DNA of 64,000 nt from Paenibacillus agricola (GCF_011440305.1 NZ_JAAOIW010000001.1:620001-684000), one strand, 5' to 3'; positions 43,120-52,494 are shown, numbered from the stretch's first letter. Program-made: numbers and translations. The notes: generated by a model from the letters alone, not told the origin.

Positions 43120-44481
43120 CTATTTCGACCCAATTTGGATCTCAAATTTCCCCCGTATCGCATAAAGCTCTCCTGATGTGACTTCCACTTCAATATGTGT
43201 GCGAATGCCTTGCAGCTCGGAAGGTTTCCTGCCTGATGTCCATTCAGGCTCATATTCCGTGTCGTCTCCACGAAAAGGCACACAATCATCAAAGGCAAAG
43301 CCCTCATGCGGCTTGCCCCGCGCTTCGGAAAGCTGCACCCGTACCCTGCCATAGGGCGCACGTACATTAAGGCTTAAGCTATCCCCGCTAAAATCAACGC
43401 AGCGTGTCATTATTTTGCCTCCCATCGCATGGCTCTCCAGATAAAAGAAGCCATCCTTGCGAAGCTCATGCAGCAGCAACGCCGCATCCTCGAGATTCTG
43501 ATCCTGGAAATGCTCCGCCTTCGACCCACCCGAATAAAAACGCAGCTTGCCATCGGGAGCCTGCAGCATCGTGCTCGTATAGATGCTCCCCCCTCCATGC
43601 TCTCCACGATCGTTACGAGGAATAAATGGCTCATGAAGTGCACGAAAAAAATGCCGCCCATCCATACTATAAGCAAGCGAGCAGTCAATCGGACCGAAGT
43701 CCTTGTGATATTCAATTTCTCCCGGATCGGTGTGGAACATCCATAACAGACCCATAAACAGATGCTCGTATTTGTAAACGGGCATTCCATAAAACTGGAC
43801 CAACGGCGGGTCTTGCGGCTCGGGATGAATCACGATCTCCGGCTCTGTGAAATGACGAAAATCGCGAGTTTCGAACAATGCTATCCTGCGGTCTCCATTG
43901 TGGATGCGGCGGGATAAAACGTACGTTTCCCTAACATCATTATAGAAGCATGTAATCGGTGAATCAAGCGTTACTTCCTTTAATGGTATCGCTTCCACCT
44001 GCCAGCGAATCGCATCTGGCGAAACAGCTAAATACTGCTTACGATGGCTGGCAAAAAAATATTTCCAACGCCTTCCCGGTTCAGGATCATGCTGATCATA
44101 AAACACAGGCGCACCGTCACAATGCTCATCGATTCCGAAGACTTGGTTCGGTGCATAACGCTTGCCCTGAATGACGGACTTGGCGCTAACATCTTTTTTC
44201 ACCCAATGCACACCATCCTTGCTTTCTGCATAAAGCAGTATTTGGTTGCGCAAAAAGCGGTTTTTGTTTGCCCTTACAGGGTCAAAATCGACAGCACCGC
44301 AATAAACAGCCTTCCACAGCTGAAGCTCTGGCTCATAAACAACCAGCGGGAAATTCCAAGTCCCTTCTGTAAGGCCATCAACCAGCGTCCCTTCGCGAAT
44401 CCAGACTGGCTTGCCCACCTTGCGGTCCATATTCGTGATGCTGCTCAAATGCCAGTCGTCAATAAAAAGCAGGGTAGTCAT
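43120..44481 (-). CDS. Beta-propeller glycosidase-like protein (GH43/GH32-type fold)
   Basis: 453 residues from ATG 44481, behind GCAGGTGG. No signal peptide, so cytoplasmic. Repeated beta-strand blades with acidic motifs (GTWNFPLVVYEPELQLWKAVY; DEHCDGAPVFYDQHDPEPGRRWKYF in part; GPIDCSLAYSMDGRHFF) resemble five-bladed propeller glycoside hydrolases. The precise family and substrate are not deducible. Its ATG overlaps the stop of an alcohol dehydrogenase remnant (ATGA). Confidence 0.65.
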   Translation of the reverse strand: MTTLLFIDDWHLSSITNMDRKVGKPVWIREGTLVDGLTEGTWNFPLVVYEPELQLWKAVYCGAVDFDPVRANKNRFLRNQILLYAESKDGVHWVKKDVSAKSVIQGKRYAPNQVFGIDEHCDGAPVFYDQHDPEPGRRWKYFFASHRKQYLAVSPDAIRWQVEAIPLKEVTLDSPITCFYNDVRETYVLSRRIHNGDRRIALFETRDFRHFTEPEIVIHPEPQDPPLVQFYGMPVYKYEHLFMGLLWMFHTDPGEIEYHKDFGPIDCSLAYSMDGRHFFRALHEPFIPRNDRGEHGGGSIYTSTMLQAPDGKLRFYSGGSKAEHFQDQNLEDAALLLHELRKDGFFYLESHAMGGKIMTRCVDFSGDSLSLNVRAPYGRVRVQLSEARGKPHEGFAFDDCVPFRGDDTEYEPEWTSGRKPSELQGIRTHIEVEVTSGELYAIRGKFEIQIGSK

Positions 44482-44669
44482 GTAGGCACCACCTGCTTCT
44501 CTGCGACCACACCATATCCGCATACTCGGTCACCTACTACAAATCGTGTAACTCCACTACCGACTTCCATCACCCGTACTTCATTCACCTTTAAAGGACG
44601 CTTATCATAATTTTCATAGGTACATATTCTTGGTTCCTTGGCGATATGTCTTTGTCGCACTGGGATCAT
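44478..44669 (-). pseudogene. Zinc-type alcohol dehydrogenase remnant with internal deletion
   Basis: 63 codons. Residues 1-33 (KRPLKVNEVRV at the end) match the N-terminus of medium-chain dehydrogenases. The next residues, EVGSGVTRFVVGDRVCGYG, normally come about 65 residues later, after the Cys and His-Glu zinc motifs. The frame then stops after EKQVVPT. So the catalytic core, Rossmann fold and C-terminus are absent. The stop overlaps the start of the beta-propeller gene. GGGAGG precedes the start, so a short peptide may still be translated and couple to the next gene. Confidence 0.78.
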
Positions 44670-44824
44670 CCTCCCTTATTTGCAAGCCATTGATACCCAT
44701 TCATTCGAAACGATCCATTTTATCATACTGAAAAAGCCCCTAGATAATTGGGATTTCCACTATCTTACAATTTCAATAGGGCTATAGAAAGACGCTCCTG
44801 TTAACTTTTCACAAGGGTATGTTA

Positions 44825-44863
44825 TTTACAAAGTCTTCATTTGCCATTTACACACCCATTACA
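44825..44863 (+). promoter_or_regulatory. PhoP (Pho) box upstream of phoX
   Basis: Four hexamers in exact 11-base steps: TTTACA (44825), TTCATT (44836), TTTACA (44847) and ATTACA (44858). The PhoP consensus is TT(A/T)ACA repeats with about 5-base spacing, so this is a strong match. It ends 60 bases before the phoX start, and predicts induction by phosphate starvation. Confidence 0.82.
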
Positions 44864-44922
44864 ATTGCTCGTTAAACTTACTATTAAGTCCATGGACATG
44901 GATATTTAGAAAGGGTGAAATT

Positions 44923-46590
44923 ATGGAAAGCTTAAACAGGCGTAAATTTTTATCATATTTGGGTAAAGGTACTGCCGCCTTGGCAGTGGCATCAACAGGT
45001 TTGGCAAGCTTGACAGAAAGCAAGGCTGGAGCAACTGCAGCTAATCACTTGTTCGGTTACAAGACCAATAAAGTATCCGGTTATTTCACCCCCATTGCCC
45101 CAATCAAAGAAGATTTGCTTACTTTACCAAGTGGTTATCAATATCATGTTGTTGCTGCTTTCGGCGATGTCATCAACCAAAACGGCGATACCTTTGGCTT
45201 CAACAACGACTTCACCGTCTACTTTCCGATCGAAGGCTCTAATAATCGTGGGCTGCTGTGGGTCAATCATGAGTATTCCAGCGAGGTTTTCGTTCATGGC
45301 AAAAAAGTTGGCACCTACACCAAGGAACAAATCGATATCATGCTCTATAATCAAGGCGGCTCAATTATCGAAGTATACCGTGATGAGGCCGGTGTATGGA
45401 AGATGGACACAAGCTCCCAGTATGCACGCCGGGTTACCGGATTAACTCCCTTTAAAATGGTAGGGATTGCAGCGGGCACCGCATCTGTTAATAACGCTAC
45501 CCAAGTTCAAGGTACGTTTGCCAACTGCTCAGGTGGCATGACGCTTTGGAATACTTTGTTATCCTGTGAAGAAAATTTCGAGGAAACTAGCGCTGATTGT
45601 GGACTGGATCCGACTCATTATGGATGGGTCGTCGAAGTAGATCCTTTTGACAGTAGCTTCGAAATTCGCAAGCATACGAATCTAGGCCGCTTCAATCATG
45701 AGAACACAGCCATGGGCCTTGCCAATGACGGAAAAATCGTTGTCTACATGGGCGATGATAAAAAGGACGCCTGTATTTACAAGTTCATCAGTAACGGAAT
45801 CTATTCAGCCGCTGCTGGAAAAGCAAACTCCGACCTGCTTACGGATGGGACTTTATACGCGGCCGATTTGAAGAAGGGGAAATGGATCGCATTAACAATT
45901 GAAGCCGTGCAAAAGCTGCTTAACGATGATGCTTACAAGGTTCCTGCCCTGATTACGAAGAAAAAAGACGAGCTTAAGGCTATTTTCCTAACGCAGGCTG
46001 ATATTGCTGTCTACACTCATGAAGCGGCCATTATGCTCGGAGCAAGCCCAACAGACCGTCCTGAGGATATTGAAATTTGTCCGTTTGATAAGACGTTCTT
46101 CGTAGCCCATACGAATAATGATAACCATGGCAATATTCATGGCCATATTACCCGCTTTTTTGAAAAGGATGCCGACCATGGGGCGATGGATTTTGACTTT
46201 GAAATTTTTGCTGCAGGTGGCCGCCAAAGCGGGTTCAGCGCACCGGACAACCTGACCTTCGACAGCAATGGAAACCTGTGGACCGTTACGGATATTTCTT
46301 CAAGCAGCATGAACAAAGGCGTCCATACCTCATTTGGCAATAATGGCATGTTCATTATCCCTGTTGCCGGTCCTGATAAGGGTGTTGCCTTGCAGTTTGC
46401 TTCTGCTCCTACGGATGCTGAGCTGACTGGCCCTTGGTTCACACCGGATGAAAGCACCTTGTTTCTGGCTGTCCAACATCCAGGTGAAAATACTACAGAT
46501 GTTACCAAGCCAACTAGCATGTGGCCCCACCGTGCTGGCGATACGATTCCCCGTCCTGCAGTAGTAGCGATTACCGGCTTTACTTTTTAA
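44923..46590 (+). CDS. phoX: PhoX-type alkaline phosphatase, Tat-exported
   Basis: 555 residues. Twin-arginine signal: NRRKFLSYLGKG (5-16), then a hydrophobic stretch to about residue 36. The rest fits the DUF839/PhoX beta-propeller family (LLWVNHEYSSEVF; NCSGGMTLWNTLLSCEENFEE; GRFNHENTA; PDNLTFDSNGNLW). PhoX enzymes release phosphate from monoesters using Ca2+ and Fe3+ and need folded export. The tatA and tatC genes follow, and a Pho box lies upstream. GAAAGGGTG before the ATG. Confidence 0.93.
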   Translation: MESLNRRKFLSYLGKGTAALAVASTGLASLTESKAGATAANHLFGYKTNKVSGYFTPIAPIKEDLLTLPSGYQYHVVAAFGDVINQNGDTFGFNNDFTVYFPIEGSNNRGLLWVNHEYSSEVFVHGKKVGTYTKEQIDIMLYNQGGSIIEVYRDEAGVWKMDTSSQYARRVTGLTPFKMVGIAAGTASVNNATQVQGTFANCSGGMTLWNTLLSCEENFEETSADCGLDPTHYGWVVEVDPFDSSFEIRKHTNLGRFNHENTAMGLANDGKIVVYMGDDKKDACIYKFISNGIYSAAAGKANSDLLTDGTLYAADLKKGKWIALTIEAVQKLLNDDAYKVPALITKKKDELKAIFLTQADIAVYTHEAAIMLGASPTDRPEDIEICPFDKTFFVAHTNNDNHGNIHGHITRFFEKDADHGAMDFDFEIFAAGGRQSGFSAPDNLTFDSNGNLWTVTDISSSSMNKGVHTSFGNNGMFIIPVAGPDKGVALQFASAPTDAELTGPWFTPDESTLFLAVQHPGENTTDVTKPTSMWPHRAGDTIPRPAVVAITGFTF

Positions 46591-46638
46591 GAGGAGCTGG
46601 GATTGTGTAAGTAATCCAATTAGGAAGAAGTGAACGAT

Positions 46639-46860
46639 ATGCCATTTAGCAATATTGGAATTCCAGGCCTGGTGTTGATTCTTGTTATTGCCTTAATTAT
46701 TTTTGGACCGTCCAAGCTTCCTGAGCTTGGGAGAGCCTTCGGACGTACACTTAGTGAATTCAAAAATTCCACAAGAGGTTTGATTCATGGGGATGACGAG
46801 GATAAGGCTGAAGCTAAAGCCGTTGTTGACCCAAAGCCGGCCTCAACCGAACTTAAATAA
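46639..46860 (+). CDS. tatA: Twin-arginine translocase subunit TatA
   Basis: 73 residues from ATG 46639 (AGGAAGAAG upstream; a GTG at 46630 is too close to the site). Short periplasmic N-terminus, a single membrane helix ([21 protein letters not shown]) carrying the conserved [14 protein letters not shown] hinge, an amphipathic helix and an acidic tail. Forms the pore with TatC. Position after phoX mirrors phoD-tatAd-tatCd in B. subtilis. Confidence 0.95.
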   Translation: MPFSNIGIPGLVLILVIALIIFGPSKLPELGRAFGRTLSEFKNSTRGLIHGDDEDKAEAKAVVDPKPASTELK

Positions 46861-46861
46861 G

Positions 46862-47599
46862 ATGACTACCAAAAAGCTCGATGACAAAGACATGAATTTG
46901 CTCGCCCATATGGAGGAGCTTCGTAAACGCATTATCATTGTGTTGGTTTCCTTTGTCATTGCCGTAGTTGCCGCATTCCTATATGCTCCCCAAATGTACA
47001 ATCTGCTGGCAAAGGATGCGGAAGGCCAACTAACCGTGCTCGGACCTACCGATTTATTATGGGTCTACTTCGTTATTTCGGGCGTGCTTGCACTCGGCGT
47101 CACGATGCCGGTTATAGGCCTGCAAATATGGCAATTTACCAAACCCGCGTTATCCTCGGAGGAGCGCAAGGCTACGCTTGGTTATATCCCTGCTATCGCT
47201 TTATTATTTGCCGCTGGCATCAGCTTTGGTTATTTCGTGCTGTTCCCGATGTTATTCGCATTTATGAAGGAAATGACCCAAGGGCAGGTTATCGCCATGT
47301 TTACGGCTGAACGTTATTTCACCTTTATGTTGAACCTGACGCTGCCGTTTGGCTTGTTGTTCGAGATGCCGGTCATTGTGCTGTTCCTGACAAGGCTCGG
47401 AATTATTAACCCATTAAGGCTAGCCAAAGCTCGCAAGCTCGCCTACTTTTGTTTAGTTGTACTCTCCATTTCCATTACGCCTCCTGATCTGGTCTCAGAC
47501 GTTTTGGTAACTGTCCCCCTCCTGATCTTGTACGAGGTCAGCATCACGCTATCGAAGATCGCCTATAAAAAGAAAATGCGGCTAACCGCGGAGCTCTAG
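46862..47599 (+). CDS. tatC: Twin-arginine translocase subunit TatC
   Basis: 245 residues from ATG 46862, one base after the tatA stop. No clear ribosome site, so translation is probably coupled to tatA. Six membrane helices, N-terminal MNLLAHMEELRKRI and the conserved FxxGxxFGYFVLFP segment. Binds the twin-arginine signal of PhoX. A strong terminator follows. Confidence 0.95.
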   Translation: MTTKKLDDKDMNLLAHMEELRKRIIIVLVSFVIAVVAAFLYAPQMYNLLAKDAEGQLTVLGPTDLLWVYFVISGVLALGVTMPVIGLQIWQFTKPALSSEERKATLGYIPAIALLFAAGISFGYFVLFPMLFAFMKEMTQGQVIAMFTAERYFTFMLNLTLPFGLLFEMPVIVLFLTRLGIINPLRLAKARKLAYFCLVVLSISITPPDLVSDVLVTVPLLILYEVSITLSKIAYKKKMRLTAEL

Positions 47600-47613
47600 C
47601 TCCGCGGTTTTTT
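47584..47613 (+). terminator. Terminator of phoX-tatA-tatC
   Basis: Perfect inverted repeat AACCGCGGAGCT/AGCTCCGCGGTT followed by TTTTTT. The first arm contains the final codons of tatC. Confidence 0.92.
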
Positions 47614-47628
47614 GTACACAAATAGGTT

Positions 47629-48951
47629 CTATGCCTCCAGCCCATCCTCCGTTATATATTTCCCTAACAAATAATATTTGCGGTCTGGATACCAAAGCAC
47701 GGTTTTGCCCTGAAACTCCGTTAAGCTGGGGTAGGTGGCAATTTCATTCGTACCTTTGGGTCCAATCGTCAGACCATCCGTATCCAGGAATTGCTTCGGC
47801 GCTGTGAACCAGATCGGCTGGTGTGCTTCTTTCATATAGCGGCCAGTACTCAAATAAGCCGGGCGGCGATTATAGAGAGCGTGCTGAGGCCCATATTCCC
47901 CGAGATGGCCGTCATTATTGTGGAAAACCAACACATACCTGCCATCACGCAAAGGAAAAATCGGGCATGAAGCGATAGGCTGGCGAATAGGCTCGCCATC
48001 ATCCTCGTAGCGCAGTATTGAAGGGCTGCTCCAGCTTGCTCCATCATCCTGGGAAATCGCATACCAGATATAACCCGTATAGGTGCGCATCACGCAAAAT
48101 AAGCGATCATCGGGAAGCAGTACGATGCTAGGCTCCTGGGCAACTGACACCTCCGGCTTGCCAGGAAGCGGTACCTCCAGCCCTTCGCTTTGCTTGCCTT
48201 CTTCAGCAATAGGCAACCACGTGATAATGAGCTGCTCCGGGTCTGGCCCCTCATCTATATTATCAAACCGCATGAATAAAGCGCGCGAATCTTTGCTATA
48301 CCAGCCATCCTTGGGGAAGTCATACACTTCCCTGCTGCTCCACTGCGTGTAGCCTACCATCCAGCGCCCGCGGCTATCGCGGATCGGCTTCTGCCAGACG
48401 ATCCAATTGCGCGGCACCTTCGGATCGGGGTGGTCGAAGCGGTTACGCTCCATCGGGATATCTGAGCCTGTTATCCATGTATGCCCGTCATCGTCCGAAT
48501 AGATGCAGCCCATAGCGCCTGTCGTTTGCGAATCAAAATCGTACACGCCGATGTCCTTCGTATAAAACACATAGATGCGTCCCTGCTGCGACACAACGGG
48601 AAAGCCCCAGCTCGCCTGCCCGCCTCTTTCCCCTCTGCGTGCGCCAGCTACATAGCTGGGCGTTGACCAAGCATGCTGGTCCTTGCTGCGCGCCAGTACC
48701 AAATGATTATCTCCGTGCCCCTCAACCGAGCTTTGCGTCCACAACGCAAGCCAGTCTCCCTGCGGGCTTTCGAATACGAGAAAGTGCTCATTGTCTCCGG
48801 TATAAGCATCCTCCTCTGGGAGAAATACCGTTATATCGGGATTACTACGCTTCCATTCCTCTGCTTGAAGCGCCGGTTTTGCTTGATTGGGATTCGCGCT
48901 TACGCCACTTGTTTTCGTGTGATCTGCTGGGTTCATACTATTCGTGTTCAT
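47629..48951 (-). CDS. Sialidase-fold (BNR repeat) protein
   Basis: 440 residues, GGGAGG before the ATG. Two clear Asp-boxes (SDDDGHTW near 152-159; SQDDGASW near 295) and a weaker one (SKDQHAW) show a six- or seven-bladed propeller of the sialidase superfamily. No signal peptide is seen, so it may act on imported oligosaccharides. The family includes sialidases, but also lyases and rhamnosidases with the same fold, so sialic acid is not implied. Last gene of the minus-strand sugar locus. Confidence 0.8.
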   Translation of the reverse strand: MNTNSMNPADHTKTSGVSANPNQAKPALQAEEWKRSNPDITVFLPEEDAYTGDNEHFLVFESPQGDWLALWTQSSVEGHGDNHLVLARSKDQHAWSTPSYVAGARRGERGGQASWGFPVVSQQGRIYVFYTKDIGVYDFDSQTTGAMGCIYSDDDGHTWITGSDIPMERNRFDHPDPKVPRNWIVWQKPIRDSRGRWMVGYTQWSSREVYDFPKDGWYSKDSRALFMRFDNIDEGPDPEQLIITWLPIAEEGKQSEGLEVPLPGKPEVSVAQEPSIVLLPDDRLFCVMRTYTGYIWYAISQDDGASWSSPSILRYEDDGEPIRQPIASCPIFPLRDGRYVLVFHNNDGHLGEYGPQHALYNRRPAYLSTGRYMKEAHQPIWFTAPKQFLDTDGLTIGPKGTNEIATYPSLTEFQGKTVLWYPDRKYYLLGKYITEDGLEA

Positions 48952-48973
48952 GCTAAACCTCCCTCATATGAGT

Positions 48974-49051
48974 CTATTTCCAATGGGGCGCTACCAAATC
49001 CGCACGATCCGTCGTTATAACGCCCGCAGCACCTAAGGCTTGCGCATATAC
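48974..49051 (-). pseudogene. C-terminal remnant of a glycerophosphodiester phosphodiesterase-like gene
   Basis: In the frame offset from the end of the binding-protein gene, the minus strand reads YAQALGAAGVITTDRADLV and then stops. This matches the end of GDPD proteins (LGADGVITDRPD pattern). Nothing upstream in that frame resembles GDPD, because the binding-protein gene occupies it. The most likely history is a deletion that joined two 3' ends. Short, so moderate confidence. Confidence 0.45.
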
Positions 49052-50577
49052 GTGTAGCTAGGCGCAGATTTATCCTTTTGCAGCAGATTCACATCGTGGG
49101 TAACCTGGTCGCCTCCGTTTTTTTTCCATTTGTTTACCATTTCATCAAAGGCAGTATCTGGATTTGTTTTTGTATCGACAATAATCCTCGTATAACCCTC
49201 CTCTAAAATAAGCCTGAGCTGTGCTGATTTTTCCTGTAGGGAAGGGACTACCACATTAGGACGTAAATAATCGTACATACTGTTCTTCTCATAGCTATCC
49301 AGCTTGCGCATCAAATATTCAGCCGTAGCCTTGGACACAAACTTGGTATACTTTTCAGGATCACTGAATAGCCATTCCGGCTGCAGCAGCTCAAGCCCAA
49401 CGTTGGTGCTGAATTGTGGATCTTTTTTCTCATTGTCAAAAGGCACCTTGATTCCGTTCTCCACCTGATAGGTTTTGCCTTCCACGCCGTATTGAATATA
49501 ATCGTAGCCTTCTGTAATTTGGTACTCCAGATAACGAAGGGCAGCTTCGGGATTGGCAGAGCGGCTTGAAATTTGATTCGTGCGATTGATTGGTGTTGAT
49601 GGCAGGGTCAGGCTCCAACGGTTGCCTTTATGCTCAATGGGATCCACGATTTCTGTTTGTAGCGAGGGCATCACGGCAAGCTGCCGATAATCGCCAAGGT
49701 TCATAAACAGGACACCCACCTTACCGGATTTGAATTTATCATAGCCTAACGTCTTACCAACTAATAGATCTGGATCTAATAGCCCCTGCTGGCGCAAGGA
49801 ACGAAGAAAAATGAGTGCCTCCTTGGCCTCTGGCTGGATCATCCCGTATTGTAGCCGATTCGGGTCGGTTACCAGGGGCGCCCAGCCGGGGTTAAGGCCA
49901 AATAGCGGGAAGATCGTATTCAGGTTCGATATCTGATGGTCCTTAAAGGTCAATGGAATCGTATCTTTCAGATTATTACCATCTGGATCCCGGTCCCTGA
50001 AGGCGATTAGCACCGCAACTAACTCATCCAGCGTAGTAGGCATGCTCAGCCCCAGCTTGTCGAGCCAATCCTTACGAATTACAATCCCTTGTCCTCCACG
50101 ATCCCTCATCCAAGGAACTCCATATATATGGCCATCCGTCGGATTTCGCATATATTCCCAGGTTTGCTCGCTGAAGGCCTGCTTCAGCTTGGGGAATTTG
50201 GGCAGCAAGCTGTCCAGCGCAAGAAACACTCCTTGGTCGATCAGTGCGTTATGCTCTGGGTCATTGGGGCTGTAGGTATTCATGATGTCAGCCAAATCCC
50301 CTCCGGCCATTTTAACAGCAAGCCTCGCCTTATATTCGCTAAAGGGTGGTGTCTCATACTTTACCTCAACCCGAGCCCCTTGCTCGATAAGCTTTTCGAG
50401 CTCCGTATCCGGATGGTAAATATGGCCGGGGAAAAGCGGCTTGATCACCGTTAATTGAGGGATAGGCTCCTCCTTCCCTGTATTCACCTGCGTTTGATCC
50501 AAGCCGTCCTTGCACCCAACCAACAATCCCAACATAATTAGCAATCCTACCACCATGAGCGTATGGTTTTTGCCCAA
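49033..50577 (-). CDS. Sugar ABC transporter substrate-binding lipoprotein (first paralogue)
   Basis: 514 residues from TTG 50577, 8 bases after GGGGG. This start leaves a normal lipoprotein signal (lipobox LVGC at about residue 22); the upstream ATG (50652) would give an odd 75-base extension. Solute-binding family 1 features: VKYETPPFSEYKARLAVKMAGGD and a Leu-rich core. It ends KDKSAPSYTYMRKP. Closely similar to the lipoprotein at 60335-61924. No permease genes adjoin it; the YesM/YesN pair is directly upstream. Confidence 0.88.
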   Translation of the reverse strand: MGKNHTLMVVGLLIMLGLLVGCKDGLDQTQVNTGKEEPIPQLTVIKPLFPGHIYHPDTELEKLIEQGARVEVKYETPPFSEYKARLAVKMAGGDLADIMNTYSPNDPEHNALIDQGVFLALDSLLPKFPKLKQAFSEQTWEYMRNPTDGHIYGVPWMRDRGGQGIVIRKDWLDKLGLSMPTTLDELVAVLIAFRDRDPDGNNLKDTIPLTFKDHQISNLNTIFPLFGLNPGWAPLVTDPNRLQYGMIQPEAKEALIFLRSLRQQGLLDPDLLVGKTLGYDKFKSGKVGVLFMNLGDYRQLAVMPSLQTEIVDPIEHKGNRWSLTLPSTPINRTNQISSRSANPEAALRYLEYQITEGYDYIQYGVEGKTYQVENGIKVPFDNEKKDPQFSTNVGLELLQPEWLFSDPEKYTKFVSKATAEYLMRKLDSYEKNSMYDYLRPNVVVPSLQEKSAQLRLILEEGYTRIIVDTKTNPDTAFDEMVNKWKKNGGDQVTHDVNLLQKDKSAPSYTYMRKP

Positions 50578-50739
50578 ACGGTTGTCCCCCTTAAGGTATT
50601 GCCTCCAAATTGTAGCGCGGTCTTGCCATTGTCGAAAGACGGTTGGTTTCATGTTTCACCGTGCTTTGTTAATTTCATGAGCATTTTTGTTGGGTTGAGC
50701 TCTTGCAAGGCTCTGTGCTAAACCAGGGTTTGCTGCGAA

Positions 50740-52476
50740 TCAAGCCTCCGCTGCCTCATGCTCAATCACCGGATGCATCAAGGTTACTTTACAGCCGCCT
50801 TCTGGCCGATTTTCCAGTGAGATGCCATAGCCAAAATCCGCCCCGAACCGAAGCTTCAGCCGCCGATCCGCATTGTAAAGGCCTACACCGGATTCTTGGT
50901 TGCCGCCAGACAATTCGATTGTTGCAAAATGCTCTGCTAGATCCTGGTCGCTGCCCATTCCGTTGTCCTCTACGCAGCACACAATCCGCTCGCCTGATTG
51001 GTACATCGAGACGATGATTTTGCCTGTGCCTTCCTTCATCTTTTTGACCGCATGCTTAATTGCATTCTCAACAAGCGGCTGCACCGTCAGCTTCATAAAC
51101 GGGTAATGCAGGATGTTGGGCTGCACCTGAAAAAACACGGAGAACGCATCATGGTTCCGCTGTAGCTCGATACTTAAATAATTTTTCACATGCTGGATTT
51201 CCCGCTCCACGGTCGTTAGCTCTTCGCCATTATTAATGCTGAAGCGAAGGAGGTTGGAAAGCGCCGTAACCATATTGACGATTGCAGGCTCCTGTGCCTT
51301 CTCCGCCTTCCACTTGATCGTATCCATCGTATTGTAAAGAAAATGAGGATTCATCTGATGGATTAAGGTACGGATTTCCAGCCTTCTTTTCTCTTCTTCA
51401 AACTGTTTGGTTTTGCCCAGCAGCTCGATCATACCTGTAATCATCGCGTTATACCCGCGAATCAGCTGTCCGATTTCATCCGTACGCTGACGGTAGCTGT
51501 CCAAATAAACCAGCTCACCGAGCATAATTTTCCGCATATGCTTGACCAGCGATTTAATCGGTATTGTCACCTTGCGCACGATGATCAGCAGGAATATGCT
51601 CATGATGCTAATCCCCGAAACGACTAAAATCCAAGTAAACTGCTTGATATTCTCGATGGGCCCCATCAATGCCGAGACGGGTATCAAAGCGGTCAACCCC
51701 CAGCCGGCAATACCCAACGACTTGGCCGCTTCGTAGTACTCGATGCCATTTATTTGGGTTTTGAGCACGGGCGAATTGGGATGAATCGAGCTGGGTGTTG
51801 TACTCGTGATGGCAATGTCCTTGGAATTGGACTTGGTGGCTACAAGGGTTCCGGCATCATTGATCATATAAAAGCTTAATTGCTCAACACGTTCGGGAAT
51901 GATCAGCTGGTTAGCCAGCAGAAAGCTTGGCACACGCATAGTCAGCACACCCAAAGGCTTTAGCTGTGGAAAATCACGAATAGCTCTTACATAAAGCAAT
52001 TCGGTAGGCTTCGAGCCATTGGTCGCCTGTACATGCCAATAGCCGCGCCCTTCCATCTGCATCGCCTGTTTAAACCAGCCCTCCTCCCCGGTAACACCTC
52101 CTGCATAATTGGGGTAACTATCAGGCTGATTCGGATAAATATTCAGCTCATATTCGCCCTTCAATTCATCTATGACCGGGTTCATTAAGCGGATAAAATC
52201 GAACTCATTCAGCAAGCTCTCCGGCGCAGGCTCTCTTAATAGCACTTTGACCTTGTCCGATTCGATCACCTTTTCGGAGCGTTGCTCAATCCTCAGCATT
52301 AACGAATTAACCCGCTCCGCATTATGCTGTAAATTGTCCAGCAGGAAGGCATTGGTCACATTGCGGATTTGTTCGCTCGAATTACTGAACGACAAATATC
52401 CCAGCAGCATCGTTGGGATCGTGACGACCGAAAGTAGCAGCAGGCTGATTTTGGCATATAAATTCAAATTGACCAT
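50740..52476 (-). CDS. YesM-type sensor histidine kinase
   Basis: 578 residues from ATG 52476 (GTG 52485 also possible). Membrane helix near 10-30, an extracellular sensor domain (about 35-270), a second helix (about 275-300), HAMP linker, and the kinase core with HQMNPHFLYNTMDTIKW (phospho-acceptor His) and an ATPase domain with VEDNGMG and GVGLYNADRRL. Family members sense sugars with the adjacent binding proteins. Partner is the YesN-type regulator just upstream. Confidence 0.92.
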   Translation of the reverse strand: MVNLNLYAKISLLLLSVVTIPTMLLGYLSFSNSSEQIRNVTNAFLLDNLQHNAERVNSLMLRIEQRSEKVIESDKVKVLLREPAPESLLNEFDFIRLMNPVIDELKGEYELNIYPNQPDSYPNYAGGVTGEEGWFKQAMQMEGRGYWHVQATNGSKPTELLYVRAIRDFPQLKPLGVLTMRVPSFLLANQLIIPERVEQLSFYMINDAGTLVATKSNSKDIAITSTTPSSIHPNSPVLKTQINGIEYYEAAKSLGIAGWGLTALIPVSALMGPIENIKQFTWILVVSGISIMSIFLLIIVRKVTIPIKSLVKHMRKIMLGELVYLDSYRQRTDEIGQLIRGYNAMITGMIELLGKTKQFEEEKRRLEIRTLIHQMNPHFLYNTMDTIKWKAEKAQEPAIVNMVTALSNLLRFSINNGEELTTVEREIQHVKNYLSIELQRNHDAFSVFFQVQPNILHYPFMKLTVQPLVENAIKHAVKKMKEGTGKIIVSMYQSGERIVCCVEDNGMGSDQDLAEHFATIELSGGNQESGVGLYNADRRLKLRFGADFGYGISLENRPEGGCKVTLMHPVIEHEAAEA

Positions 52477-52494
52477 ACCCGTCACACACTCCGT

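Noticed and set aside
42162-43367. Longer start sites for the isomerase-like and kinase genes
   Set aside because: The extra N-terminal residues lack family similarity and ribosome sites; internal ATGs with AGGAG-type sites are better.
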